DNA of 64,000 nucleotides, from positions 145,700,439-145,764,438 of the forward strand of contig CM041292.1 of NCBI GenBank assembly GCA_023052935.1, given 5' to 3'. This DNA comes from Piezodorus guildinii (taxonomy: Eukaryota; Arthropoda; Insecta; Hemiptera; Pentatomidae). Below are positions 24,525 to 37,185 of the stretch, in pieces. Position numbers and translations under genes: made by a program. How positions within the stretch are numbered: position 1 is the stretch's first letter; each line of letters starts with the position of its first letter. The notes under the pieces were generated by a model. The model was given only the letters and a program-made list of their open reading frames with translations. It did no database searches and was not told the origin of the DNA.

Positions 24525-26420
24525 TTTGGTTCTTGTCTGCCACATGATTCCGACGACCTAGGATGGGCAGACAAAATTTTTTTGTTATAGGTGAAGATAT
24601 AGTTTCAGATAACAAAGGAAAAAAGCGTCTTCTAATAATTCAAAATTTAGGGTCTTGACCTATTGCGCGGTTTTGCATCATGTCTGCCAATTGAATCCGA
24701 CCACCTAAGATGGGAAGACAAAGATTTTTTGCATCAGGTATAGACCTAGTTTGATATAAGAAAAGAAAGAAACGTCTTCAAATAATAAAAAATTTTGGTC
24801 CTTGAAGTGTGTTTTTTGATTTTGTCTGCTAGTTGAACCCGACCACCTACGATGGGCAGACAAAGTTTTTTTGGTCAGGTAAAGACCTAGTTTCATATTA
24901 GAAAAGAAAGAAACGTCTTCAAATAATTACGAAATTTTGGTCCTTAAAGCGTGTTTTTTGATTTTGTCTGCTAGTTGAACCCGACCACCTATGATGGGCT
25001 GACAAAGTTTTTTCGTATCAGGCGAAGACCTAGTTTCATATTAGAAAAGAAAGAAACGTCTTCAAATGATACGAAATTTTGGTCCTTAAAGCGTGTTATT
25101 GGATTTTGTCTGTTCTGTTAATCCGACCACCTACGATGGGCAGACAAGGTTTTTTCTTATCAGGCGAAGACCTAGTTTCATATTAGAAAAGAAAGAAACG
25201 TCTTCAAATGTTACGAAATTTCGGTCCTTAAAGCGTGTTTTTGGATTTTGTCTGCTCTGCTAATCCGACCACCTACGATGGGCAGACAAAGATTTTTTGC
25301 ATCAGGTATAGACCTAGTTTGATATAAGAAAAGAAAGAAACGTCTTCAAATAATTACGAAATTTTGGTCCTTAAAGCGTGTTTTTTGATTTTGTCTGCTA
25401 GTTGAACCCGACCACCTATGATGGGCAGACAAAGTTTTTTCGTATCAGGCGAAGACCTAGTTTCATATTAGAAAAGAAAGAAACGTCTTCAAATGATACG
25501 AAATTTTGGTCCTTAAAGCGTGTTTTTGGATTTTGTCTGCTCTGTTAATCCGACCACCCACGATGGGCAGACAAGGTTTTTTCTTATCAGGCGAAGACCT
25601 AGTTTCATATTAGAAAAGAAAGAAACGTCTTCAAATGTTACGAAATTTCGGTCCTTAAAGTGTGTTTTTGGATTTTGTCTGCTCTGCTAATCCGACCACC
25701 TACGATAGGCAGACAAAGTTTTTTATGATCAGGTGAAGTCTAAGTTTGATATCAGAAAAGAAAGAAACGTCTTCAAATAATACAAAATTTTGGTCCTTAA
25801 AGTGTGTTTTTTGATTTTGTCTGCTAGTTGAATCCGACCACCTACGATGGGCAGACAAAGTTTTTTTTGGTCAGGTAAAGACATAGTTTCATATTAGAAA
25901 AGAAAGAAACGTCTTCAAATGATACGAAATTTTGGTCCTTAAAGCGTGTTTTTGGATTTTGTCTGCTCTGTTAATCCGACCACCTACGATGGGCAGACAA
26001 GGTTTTTTCGTATTAGGCGAAGACCTAGTTTCATATTAGAAAAGTAAGAAACGTCTTCAAATGTTACGAAATTTCGGTCCTTAAAGCGTGTTTTTGGATT
26101 TTGTCTGCTCTGCTAATCCGACCACCTACGATGGGCAGACAAAGTTTTTTTGTATCAGGTAAAGACCTAGTTTTATATTAGAAAAGAAAGAAACGTGTTC
26201 AAATAATACAAAATTTTAAGTTCTTAGAGCGTGCTTTTTGAATCATGTCTGCCGGATGAACCCGACCACCTAGAATGGGCAGACAAATTTTTTTTGTATC
26301 AGGTAGTGACCTAGTTTAATAAATGAAAAGAAAGAATCGTCTTCAAATAATCATATTTTTCGGTTTTTAGTGACCGTTTTGAATGGCCGCCATTTTTGAT
26401 TCCGACCAGTATGAGCTGGC
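24525..26420 (-). repeat. Right-arm outer tandem array (inverted, about 14 units)
   Basis: Inverted counterpart of 19300-20370 with about six more units, which accounts for the roughly 860-bp extra length of the right arm. Units such as 24990-25270 and 25425-25680 nearly repeat each other as a block, which suggests recent amplification of a multi-unit segment by unequal exchange. Confidence 0.8.
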
Positions 26421-26524
26421 AGACAAAAAAAATGTTGTCGTACAAGTTGGCTAAAATATGAAAATCACATTGAAAATTTTCTTCTTATAATTCGCATTTT
26501 TCGGCCTCGGCTCCTGGACTATAA

Positions 26525-26834
26525 TCACACTCTGCACTTTCGCTGTGAATCCGGATAAGATCTTCCTTGATGATATTAGATGGCTGGAGTACTGATCCTT
26601 TTATTTCAGTCAGTTTGCTTCAGTGCAAAAAATATTTTTTTTGTTTATGCTGTCTCCGACTGACCATAATCTGTAGAACTTGCCCAATCTCGTTAATCTT
26701 AAACCGTAGTTGGTTGGTAATAGAATTTTGAGAGAGCTGTGATGATGTTTTCGTATTCATTTTATCCTCAGCAAGTTCGTACTAGGAAAATGAAAATACA
26801 ACCCTTTTTCCTCGTGGATTGAAGCTCTCCTAAT
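26525..26834. other. Unrecognised DNA right of the foldback element
   Basis: Mixed-composition sequence with no gene or repeat match found. Confidence 0.4.
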
Positions 26835-27880
26835 CAACTCATGTCCCTTCTTTTATACTAATTCTTATTTTTTAGTATACCTATCCTTTCCTCAGAACCT
26901 GATTCCAAATCTAAATGGCAGATCCTCCATAAACTCTCGCTTTGTGAATCCTCTTCCTCTCAGGTATTTCAGGTCTCACCTGACGAATTAAATACTTATT
27001 TCTTATTTAAACCACTTGAAAGAATAGTCCAATCACAACTGTCCAATTTCCTCTAAAAGTCCAAACTGCTCGATCCTCTTCAATCTGGTTACCGACCCGG
27101 CTTTTCCACAAAGCCCTCCTAAAAATCACGAGCGACATACATACCGCTATGGACGAAAAAAAGTTAACAGTACTAATACTTCTGGACTTGTGCCTGGGCA
27201 ACCCTGAATAAACTAAGGCTTAATGCTGAGAAAACGCAGGCCATTGTTATAGGTTCCAATTCCCCCCTCAGATCCAATACTTCCTTTCCGAGTCTAATCC
27301 TAAATGGTCACCCAGTCACCTTTAGCTCCTCTGTCAAAAACCTTGGTATCACCATTGATCAAACCCTTTCTTGGAAACCCCATATTTCCCGACGAACGAT
27401 AAGCACTCTTAAGTTTTTTCATCGCTCCCGGCATCTTCTCCCTCTTTCCACCCGTAAGATTCTCGTCCCCTCATTAATATTCCCCCACTTCGATTATATA
27501 GTGTGGTATATGGTGGCATCCCAAAGATGCTCGAAGACAGACTCAAGCGTATCATGAACATGTTCATAAGATTTATCTTCGGCACCTCGAAGAGGTCTTC
27601 AGTGACCCACTTATACAGCGAGTTGAAGTGGCTCCTACCTGCTACACGGAGGAAATATTTTCTCGGAACATACCTTTACCAAATCATAAACTCCGAGCAC
27701 CCTCCATACATTCACAGCATCCTTAAATTTAAATCCTTAAGTCCACTCTATCGAAACTAGATCCCGCCATTCCGACCTTTACATTCCCACCCATAGAACT
27801 AAATCTTTTGATCACTCCTTTTATATCCGTTCTGCAACCCTCTGGAATTCCCTACATACTCATATCCTATATCATATTTT
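26835..27880 (+). pseudogene. CR1/L2-like LINE remnant (RT ORF)
   Basis: Broken plus-strand translation shows RT landmarks in order. 27005-27190 gives LERIVQSQLSNFL, then a QSGYRPGFST-like motif and a decayed LLDL. 27200-27480 gives LNAEKTQAIVIGSN, then VKNLGITIDQTLSW. 27530-27760 gives an RFIFGTSKRSS..HLYSELKWL-type stretch. 27800-27860 gives SFYIRSATLWNSL. This series is typical of CR1/L2-group LINEs. The palm with its catalytic Asp pair is missing around 27190, and stops and shifts break it elsewhere. Confidence 0.6.
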
Positions 27881-29829
27881 ATTACAATGTTTTTTTCTTG
27901 TTGTTTTTTTTTTAAACGGAAGAGAACTTATTCATGTGGCTTCTTAGCTAAGTTGCTGCATTCCTTTTAAATGAATTCGTTATGAAGAGTTATAAGATGT
28001 TCGACTCTAAAGTGTGGTAAAATTAAAAATATATCATTTAATTATTAATTATATATCATTCGTGCCTCCTCAAAACGTGAGATTATGGTGCCTGTAAATG
28101 CTAAGACATTATCTAAGCAACATTCTTGTTCCTCGGCCAGGTTCAAAACCGTCCTTGGTCGATTATGTATTTATTTGTTCATTGGAACTTAACAACAAAA
28201 ATACATTTTATCTGCTCCTACGAATGAATATAATTGCATCCTATCAGCACAATTCAATTTTTGACTCCAGGAATATATTTGAATAGCTATATTCGCGTTA
28301 CTGGTTACGAAGAGGGAGATAGGATGAGTGGCATGAAAACGATTTGTGAATAAGGTAAAAAGGAGGGGCTGGAGAAGTGATGGATTGCTGGAGCGAGGAA
28401 CGACAATGCCTGAAGCCCGGTGCATGAGCCCTATATCTCCCGTCATCGTCTTCTATATATCTCCAACGCCTCAATTATACCTGTCAATATATTATCTTAT
28501 TATTTTCACTATATCAGTATCGTTCCTTTTATAGAAATATGTTCCTCACACAGTATCGACATACTGACAATATTACTACTTTGTAATAGAATAGAGAGAA
28601 TAATAATTTATCATATGTGGTATAATATTTCTCTTCTCCCTGCATGTTCCTAATGCTTTGATCCACTTTAGGGCGTTCAACTACTAGGGTATCAACACCC
28701 GTTGGTTTGTGTAATACTATGTCCGGTTTTTGGGTACACACTTATTCAGGGTCGATAGACAATTGGGCAGCGAGAGACGGGGCCAGACGCACGGAGGCCC
28801 GCCGAACATCAGGAGGCGTCCAAATCCACCATGTCAAGAGAGGGCTATATTGTTTAGGATATGACGTAGGGTCACAAGGATGTGGATAAAAACCACGCAG
28901 TCCACCTATATACACAATTTGCATTTGTACAATCCACTAATGTTTACAGCTTTGACATCTATATGTTTCTAATAAATCCTGTTCGTACCGCATTTTTCAT
29001 TTAAGTGGTACTCTACAAGAAGAAACTATCCCCAGTCTCTTACTTTACAAACCTTACGCAGCTAATATCTTCACCCATCCTAACCGTCCTCCTACATATT
29101 TACAATAAATTTGTTAAATCTAATGATAATGTCTGCTTATTGCATCCCAAACTTTTTAATGCCTTATCAGTGACTTAGAAAATGGTTCTGAAATGAGGGG
29201 ATTAAAATATATTCCAACAAACCCTATCACATCGCCTTTACCTTTACCTGATTGTGTGTGTTCCTGCCCTAAAGTATGGCATTGCTTTTAGGGTTTAACA
29301 TTCCATTTATTTCTATTAAACATATTCGGTACATAGGGCTTTTACAATGGCCACCATTCTAATCTATTGTAAAAATCTTATGTATGCAGTGATTGACAAA
29401 TCCAAGAAGGAAGATGAAAGAGCATATTTCCTCTTATCATAACTCCAAAATTAAATGTATAATATCTTATTTGAAGAATTACAACATATGGGACATTCAT
29501 AACGAAACGTACAACCGCTGTCCAAATGATTTATCTCGTACTAAAACTGGCTATTTTCCAACTTTTTTTTTCTGGTAGAAATTTTTCTGTTCTATTTGGT
29601 GCACATTCATAAGTTCAAATAAATTAATTATTCCTGTATGAAAAATTTGAATAAATGACCGAAACATCATTGCCTCACCCTGTCCAAATCAGACTTCGTC
29701 AACTTCAACGAGGTGTTGGAAAGATTTAACTGGTTTGGTCCATTGCGTTCATACATGAACTCTTAGTTTCAGAATACAGAATTGCAGGTTGTGAAAAGGG
29801 TTATATCCGTTTTAAATAAATAAAACTGC
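27881..29829. other. Unrecognised intergenic or intronic DNA
   Basis: AT-rich with a GC-richer patch at 28720-28900. Several overlapping frames of 60-85 codons on both strands (28098-28924) are random-looking and mutually exclusive. No family is recognised. Confidence 0.4.
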
Positions 29830-29899
29830 GAGGCGGGGACTATCTTATCTCTTTTAGACGTTCAAAAAAAGTTGAGAAACTACGTTAAATCTTCCCATC

Positions 29900-31160
29900 T
29901 TCCAATATGAAGTCCACATCTGAATATCATATTAAAGGTTCCGATAAAAAAAAAAAAAAAAATTCATTTCTTACCAATATTTTGTATCGCAGAATTTTTC
30001 CAATGGCTAAAAGAGATATTGGTCATTATCACTGTGGTTTCCGACAAGGTAGGTCTACTACAGACCAACTTTTCAGAGGGAGGAAGAGAGCATAACGTGA
30101 CTACACACCACCTCTTTGTAGTCAGCATATGATAGCATCTAGCAAAAGAAACTATATAAGGCATTGCGTGAGCTGACTATTCCGCTTAAACTGGTCAGAC
30201 TCATCAGGTTAACAATGACAAGCATTGAGTTTTTGGTGCAAGGTCGGTTGTCATCGGAATCCATATATACAAGAGGAGTGAGGCATAGGGATCCCTTGGC
30301 ATGCCTGCTCTTTAATATGGCACTGGAAAAAGCAGTAAAAGACTCAAAGGTACAAATTTTGATAGATATTAGATGTTGGCATAGAAATTTTGGGGCGATC
30401 CATACAAGTGGTGGTTGAAGCCTACCTTGCTCTAGAAGCTTTGGCTAAACTCATTGGTTCTGTGAACGAAGCTAAAAACCAGATACACGATTTCAGATGA
30501 AGCTCCAATATCATTAGGTACCAAAGTCTCATTTGAAGAATATGAATTTCAACATTTGTCACATTTTTTTTAATTGGGTCCCATAGTAAATTGCAACAAT
30601 AAAACAGTAGTTCTGATCAATAGGAGAATATTGGCTGCAAGCCATTGCTACTTTGGGCTCCGGAAGCTCTCTGCAGCCATCTGGTGACCAGGCGAACAAA
30701 AGCAACGATGTATAAAATCCTGATTCATGTACTATGCTATAGTTCAAAAAGCTGTACAACATCCAAAGCTGAGGGCAGGCTCCTCCTAATCTACGAGCGG
30801 AAAGTTTGGCGTCGAATTTATAGGTGTGTTTACGAGAACATTGAATAGAAGAGAAGAAGCAATAGAGACCTGTATGATCTATATCATGGTGAGCCTGATG
30901 TCTCCCACTTCATTAACCCCGGAAGGCTTCCATGGGCAGGAAATCTTGCCAGAATGCCCATTGACATGCCTGCTAAGGAAATTATGACCGAGCCTCTTCC
31001 TAGTCGTCGCAGAGTTGGAAGACCAAGGCTGCGTTAGGCTGATTTTGTATCTAATGATGCACGAAACTTCATCGATGTACGGGACTGGATGGCTGTAGCA
31101 CAGGATAGAGAATCTTGGCGGCTGCTACTAAGAGAAGCCAAGACCCTGCAAGGGTTGTAG
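29900..31160 (+). pseudogene. RTE-like LINE remnant
   Basis: Translated fragments in order are HYHCGFRQGRSTTDQLF (30020), PLKLVRLIRLTMTS and RGVRHRDPLACLLFNMALEK (30180-30340), then KVWRRIY (30800) and RLPWAGNLARMP, RRVGRPRLR and DWMAVAQDRESWR (30925-31120). These match the fingers, palm and C-terminal arm of RTE-type RT. The catalytic YADD region is lost and stops and frameshifts are numerous. Homology with the RTE-like copy at 40216 is distant. Confidence 0.65.
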
Positions 31161-31183
31161 TGCTAAATAGAACAACAAGTAAA

Positions 31184-31640
31184 AAAATCTGGTGCGGGCA
31201 ACACACAACTTTCACTTACATCAATTTGTAAAATCAATGAAAGAATTTTCAAATAGAGTTAGAGTTAAAAATACGTGAAACTATTAAAGAATTAAATAAA
31301 TTTACTACGAAAATCGTCGGAACCGTTTTCGAGAAAATCGAGAAAAGGTGCAAAATTCATGGTATAAAGTGATTCTTCTGGTAAGCTCATTTTGATGAAA
31401 AAAGTTTTGTCACGTCACGGGCGTATAGTTGTCTTAAATATGAAATTTCAGTTTCATAGGACTTACCGTTTCCGCCCGGGAGTTACCACACACACACACA
31501 CACACACAGACCTTTTTGCGGTACTTGGTTATTTGGACTCAGGGGACCCTAAAACGTGTATTTCCGTTGAAAACTGGAATTCGAAAATTTTCATGATCGC
31601 AATACTTCCCCTTACTATATATAGTAAGTGAAAGTAATAA
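31184..31640 (-). repeat. MITE-like family A copy with a (CA)n tract
   Basis: Starts aaatctggtgcgggcaacac and ends atagtaagtgaaagt. Contains cgtgtatttccgttgaaaac and atcgcaatacttccccttac. A (CA)n tract of about 11 repeats at 31485-31508 lies where the copy at 48975 has only ccacacccggacac, so the microsatellite grew inside the element. Confidence 0.7.
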
Positions 31641-31759
31641 ATTAAATTAAATTTCTATAGAAACATGTGTTTCATTAAAAAATCTATTACATTATTATCT
31701 AAAGTAATCAGTTAGTTTTATCGTTAACAAGATAATCTAGTTATTATTATTGAACCTAC

Positions 31760-31882
31760 AAAATTAAAGGTACTTTAGGGGAAGAAAATTTAAAATATCG
31801 GTATTTAAGCCCTGTCAGACCATTTTTATCCAAATAAAACCTACATGATATTAAAGCCCATTAAATTTTGCATCGATACATA

Positions 31883-31936
<54 letters not shown>

Positions 31937-32070
31937 ACAGACACACACACACACACACAGACCTTTTTGCGGGACTTGGTTATTTGGACTCAGGGGACCC
32001 TAAAACGTGTATTTCCGTTGAAAACTGGAATTCGAAAATTTTCACGATCGCAATACTTCCCCTTACTATA
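31760..32070 (-). repeat. MITE-like family A, partial copy with a long (CA)n
   Basis: Contains aaattaaaggtactttag, taagccctgtcagacc and the end block ggggaccctaaaacgtgtat. The (CA)n tract at 31885-31960 is much longer than in the neighbouring copy and has a few CAGA interruptions. Confidence 0.7.
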
Positions 32071-32080
32071 TATAATATAA

Positions 32081-33369
32081 TAAATGGTTAAAAAAAAAAG
32101 TTTTCTTTTTAATATTTCTCAATATTTTATGACCATCACTCGAATCATCCCATCCTTCATATTTAACACTCGATCAACTATTTATTCTTCAATTACTTAA
32201 TGTTTTGGCAAAACACTTTTCTGAGTCAGGAATGGTTTAACCGGGGCGTTAAGAAGTTTTATATAGTACAGCGTTCAAGGAAACATCAATAATTGTAAAC
32301 AATTCACAATTCCAGACGATTTCTTCACTTAGCAAACCATTATTTCAAGCTGGGAACCATTACTTAGCTATTCACTATCTTCTGGGAATTTGTTTAATGA
32401 ATTCATTTAATCCATGATTAAAAAAAAATTTAATTCCTGCTAATACCACGAATCTGTGAATATAGTATGGATAGTTTCTTGTGATAATAATGTTAATACA
32501 TTGTAAAAACCTTACTTGTTCGACAAATAAGATCATTTCACAATGAAGAACAGTTTTGTTTATGTTTTTTTTTTGGAATGAGAAGTCAACTCTGAACTAT
32601 CAAAATTTGCAATTAGCCTACCTATGATATTAACATGATTATTTTTAATGAAATAAATTTGACTCGTTTTGATGGGTTTTTTTCGAGCAGCTGTCAACAA
32701 ATAATTTTAAATAACATAGTAAAATATTTACTTAAAAACCAACTTTCATCTAACATGGCAGTTCTTCGCCATGAGTCTTGCCGAATTTCGGAACTTGATT
32801 GAGTCTGACTACAGGGAAAGGAACTTAATTAGACAAAGAAAAAAAACAGTGAAGAACTGCAACATTGGTTTCACAGTAACAATTTTATACTAGTTTTAAA
32901 AATTATTTATTGTACCCCAGCTATCTCACCCTTCTTAACAATTTTTTTTTCTATTTGCTCTTTTGATCTTTTAGCGTTTCTTTGACCTAGCCAACTTTTA
33001 TCCGTAAATATAACTGAAAAATCTTAATTTTCTTTATTTATCCACCGATTGATTTGTTAGTGAATAATAAATTAATGTCAATTCATATAGCGTTCAAAGT
33101 TGTTTTGTAATAGTTGTTAGTAGAGAAGCACCTCAAGACCTGCCCTTTGAGCAAAGGACGGTTTGTGAATTAATGAAGCCTGCTGAGGATCGGCTACTTT
33201 TGATCTATAATAAATTCTTGTACATTGTTTATAAAGGCTATTCTACAACGGCCGCGTAGTTTCAATTACACTAATAGCTTCCTCGTTATAGTTTAAATAT
33301 TTTAAACTTTAGGAGTCGAGAAAACCGCGCGGATTAAATTAAAATACTAAATACTATATTAACTTGTAA
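32081..33369. other. AT-rich DNA with one unexplained small frame
   Basis: Mostly featureless. An open frame at about 33066-33260 (63 codons, no early Met) encodes a stretch with EAPQDLPFEQRTVCELMKPA. I do not recognise it and cannot tell whether it is an exon or chance. Confidence 0.3.
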
Positions 33370-33850
33370 CCATATCCCGTCTTTACGATCTCTACTCATA
33401 GAACCCAAAATAATGAATTTTCTTTCTTATCCCGGTCCACTTTTGGAATACTCTCCCATCAAACATCCCCCATGCTCCTTCCCAATGAGATTCCAACTAA
33501 TTTGAGTATAGCGATTAAAGTGAGGTGAGAAATGTCTACAATTCATGACATAAATGATAGTAAAGTCGGTTTTAATTAATCTAATGTTTTTTAGGTTTGT
33601 TAATTCTACATTTAGATTTAGATATTATTGCAATACTTTTAATGTTATTTATTTATCTTTTTATCATTTAAAATAATTGTATATATTTATTGTAATCATT
33701 AGTGTTTTTATTTGTTTTTCTGTTTTTTTTTTGTTTTTTTTTAATGTGTTCTTAGGCCAGTTATAATACTTTTTTTTTTCTTGTGCATGTATGTTATTCT
33801 TAAAGGACCTAGTCACAGAATAATTCTTTTTTCATTCATTCATTCATTCA
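33370..33850 (+). pseudogene. CR1/L2-like LINE 3' remnant
   Basis: 33395-33500 translates with breaks to an HRTQNNEFSFLSRSTFGIL-type stretch. This parallels THRTKSFDHSFYIRSATLWN of the CR1-like remnant at 27790-27860. The downstream AT-rich stretch with T tracts and (cattc)n at 33830-33850 would be its decayed 3' UTR. Confidence 0.35.
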
Positions 33851-33889
33851 TCCATGTCTTGTACGTTGGCATATTTTAATCAAGATTAT

Positions 33890-34290
33890 TTTAACTAGAC
33901 TGGAAGAACAAGAAACAGCTACTGATTACATCAACATTTACAAGGCAATCGCACAACGCTACCTATTTGTTCGTATTTGGACATACGGAATTGAACCACC
34001 AAACCATCAAATTCCTTCTGCTTCCAATCCTTGCTACCCAATATCCTCCAAAAGACTCTAAATGCCCTTTAGTTCGTCATCAATAAAATAATTCATAAGA
34101 GCCAAAATATTAGCCGCAGATTCAGGAAATAGATATACCTCCTTTAATTCTAAACTAACAATCCACAGAAACCCAATTTTCAGCAACCCTTCATCTCCTT
34201 CATCAAGCTTATAATCACTGTTCCCACTTACTTAATGTATTTTTCTTGTATATTACAGTTGTAAATATCATTAAAATAAATAAAATAAAA
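33890..34290 (+). pseudogene. Degraded non-LTR element 3' end
   Basis: Contains a translated fragment RIWTYGIE at 33975-34000. It resembles the IWTYG(I/L)ELWG motif near the end of jockey-type RT proteins. The stretch ends in an AT-rich tail, aaaataaataaaataaaaaa, near 34272-34291. Confidence 0.4.
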
Positions 34291-35744
34291 AAAGTTTCTC
34301 CTGTTTCGTCAGTGGTCTAATTTGCATTAAGAAATTTAGAAATAAAAATGACCTGAACGTGGGATCTCCTGCAGAAATTCAATTCTTTAAACTTATATAC
34401 GGCGAAGATTTCTGTAAGTTTTGTTCCACATGTCTGAACATGCCATGCCACTCTGACTTTTTTCTTAGCGCACAAGTTTTTAGTTTCCACTGATACCTGA
34501 ACTTCTCCCAGGTATTTTAATTATGTCAGAGACTGTAGGTTATTGTTATTTTGGCGTTCCTGCTTCCGGCGGGTCGAGCCGAATTTTAGAAAAAATACTA
34601 AAGAATTCTTCATTCAACATATACCGTTTGAATGATACCTCGATTAGTATGTCGATAATTATATTTATCCAAATCATAAACAAATAATAATAATAATAAT
34701 AATAAACCTGTAATTCTTCATTGCATGAATGACCCTGAGTTGAGTACATATTTGCACGGTATTCTTGAGTGGTTCATGTCTTTTTTGCGCTTTATTTAAA
34801 ATTGGATTGGTTCTAATTTCATATTTGATCGCAATTATTCGAATAGCCGGACTGTGAATAATCAAACCGATTAAAATCGGAAGTGTGCAGACTTCCTTTA
34901 TAACATTTCCGTTTTATTTTCATTACTGACGGTGTGCATCAGAAGAAAAAAAATTACATACTTCTTATTTTAGGAAGTATGTAGTCCCTCTATTAGTCGG
35001 CCATCGTCTAGAACCCTTAGTATAACTCTTTTAAGTAGACCCGATATTATATAAAAAATAATTATTAAAAAATATTGCACTAAAAATATTATATTTTTCG
35101 GATTAAATATTCTTAAGTACAAACAATATTTTGAACAGTACGTAATTTCTACTTACAGTACTAACTTCATCTTACTACTTGCCGTCATCTTGAGTAGTAA
35201 TTTACTGAACAATGAAAAAGTTATTTGCACTTGATTTATTGAATAGCACATGCTTAGTTTCCTTTTATTATGAATATAATTATACAGCTTTTAATCGAAG
35301 TTTTGTTGTAATTACGAATTTCTTGCTATCAAAAAGTTTTGAAAGCTTTTGTTTTCATAAAAAAATCTTTCAGTTTGTGCTGGAGCATATTGTATTGAGA
35401 GAGACCTTATTATCGTTTTAAAAGTTGCTTTCAAAACTTCTGAATTTAAATGAACCTATTAATAAACATGTAATGAATTGAATATGACTAATAACACTAT
35501 ACTTCCTTTATTGACCTAGTTTTGGGAATAATCTTGCTTACAATAATAACTTGATTTTTCTCTAAATATTTTTATTTGTTTGATTCTTTTAAATTGTTTT
35601 TCTAATCCCTTTTCTTCTACCTACTTTTATAGTCAACTCTGTCAGACGGCTTTTGTCATTGCTATAAATATTTTCTGTTTACTAAAGACATGTAATTTTT
35701 ACCTTCACTTATCTTTTTACGAAGTTAGATTAAACTCGGTATAT
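34291..35744. other. AT-rich non-coding DNA
   Basis: Nothing recognised apart from a short (ATA)n tract at 34684-34705. Confidence 0.45.
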
Positions 35745-36705
35745 CGATGTAAAATATAATGGTCTTTAATATCATGTAGGTTTCATTCTGATTGAAAAGT
35801 TAATATTTTAAATTGTCTCCCTCTAAAGTACCTTTAATTTTGTTGATTCAACAAAATTAACCGTCGTCTTACAATGATTGATAAAAATCGACTAAATATA
35901 AAAGTTGAACGAATTTGATTTGATTTGAGCGAAATACTTTTGGTAATTTTTTTGTAATTTTTGGTGTTTTGAAAATAAGAACAAAAATGTACAATATACC
36001 GTTGGAAAGCTAAAGATATTAGAAAAATACTATATTTTATACAATGTTAAAAATGTAATCTAAAGTGACGAATGCTATTCCGCCCTAGCTCGGCCTCCAC
36101 TGGCTTACACCAGTGAAGCGCTGAGTGAGAGGCGCTGGGATCTCTTGGATTCGGCTTCTCCTCCCACTTGTGGGGAGGAGCAGCCGAGTCTAGGGTCCCT
36201 TTAGCAGATTGTATATATTGTATATAGTTAAGTTTGCTTGTGATTTTTTATTTATTTCCCAACTTGTATTTATCTCTACTACAGGTTGTTATTTTTTTTG
36301 TTTTTATTAATTGTTATATTCTTGTATATATTTGAATTTATTTATATCCGATTTTATGTAATTTGACTTTATCATTATATTCTGTACATATTGTATGAAT
36401 GTTTACTACATCACTATTACTACTGTTCATTGTGTAACAAATTGTAATAATTCTCAATAAAAAAAATAAAATAAAAAGTTACGAATAAGGCATATACTTA
36501 CTTATACACAAAGATTTTATATCGTTATATTATTAAATCTACATCATATGTTTCCAACGAAACTGAATAAACTTTGTATTAACATAAAATTTTAACTTTA
36601 GGTTCATTTGATTTAATAAATTAATTTTGTATGTTCTTAAATTGATTTTAACAGCCGATGTAAGTGGAAGTCGTGTGTCGTACTAGATTTTTTCTTTACT
36701 TTAAA
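35745..36705 (+). repeat. MITE-like family A copy split by a LINE 3' end
   Basis: Carries atcatgtaggttt, ctaaagtacctttaatttt, acaatataccgttggaaagc and the end block gtggaagtcgtgtgtcgtac. The internal aaagtgacgaat site was the target of the LINE fragment at 36074-36474. Confidence 0.65.
36074..36474 (+). mobile_element. 5'-truncated LINE insertion (3' UTR only)
   Basis: Starts inside the 3' UTR hairpin region (cgccctagctcggcctccac ... gagaggcgctggg), continues through ctcctcccacttgtggggag and ends ttgtaataattctcaataaa plus an A-rich tail. The target duplication is aaagtgacgaat / aaagttacgaat at 36062-36073 and 36475-36486, with one mismatch. It is similar throughout to 47187-47575, but from another subfamily. 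Confidence 0.8.
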
Positions 36706-37185
36706 TAAATATTCTAATTTATTCATGACTTGGTTTTTAATTTTTTTCCAATGTCGGAACGCAAAGCTTTGCGTTTTCTTTACCCCGGAAGCCCCGGAAG
36801 GCTGATGAATAAAGACGTCGCAATAACCATCATCTCGCAGTGCACCCTTTGAGGCCCCAAGACAACAGGGCCCTTTTTTGTTGAGTGATATTCATGATCG
36901 CAGCCCCCACACCCTTCGGGCCCTGCTTCAAGTACAAGCCCTGTTGTGTGCCTCTTGGGGAGTGATTTAGTGCCCGCGGTGAAGGCTTGCTTCAATTTCC
37001 TGATCTGGTGGGCGTTTACTTTGTTCATTCATTCCCATCGCCCGTTCCCATCTGTTATTGTACAAGGGCATCGCTACAGCGCACTATGGAGCCTTGTATA
37101 ATATGCGTCAGGAAAAAGAAAAAAAAATAGCTAGAAACTATTTTTGTTTGTTTATTTACTAATTATAATACTAGGAATGTTATTT
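36706..37185. other. GC-richer unrecognised patch
   Basis: 36775-37110 is clearly GC-richer and ends in an A-rich run (gaaaaagaaaaaaaa), as a plus-strand retroposon might. The antisense frame 36780-37028 matches nothing known to me. Confidence 0.35.

Larger units (their letters stand above)
19210..26521. mobile_element. 7.3-kb foldback element (giant inverted repeat)
   Basis: The outermost bases, TAGTCCAGGAGCCGAGGCC, recur inverted at the other end, with flanking TAA on both sides (19207-19209 and 26522-26524). The left arm runs 19210-22204, the centre 22205-22670 and the right arm 22671-26521. The arms look nearly identical apart from copy number in the outer tandem array. No transposase frame exists; long frames in the arms are mirror pairs (for example 21433-21726 minus and 23149-23442 plus). 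The TAA duplication would fit PIF/Harbinger-type targeting, but the superfamily is unproven. Confidence 0.85.

Noticed and set aside
19210..26521. Polinton/Maverick or other large DNA transposon
   Set aside because: No polymerase, integrase, capsid or ATPase frames exist, and no 6-bp duplication is seen at the ends.
31868..32080. 70-codon His/Thr-rich ORF
   Set aside because: It is a translation of the (CA)n microsatellite.
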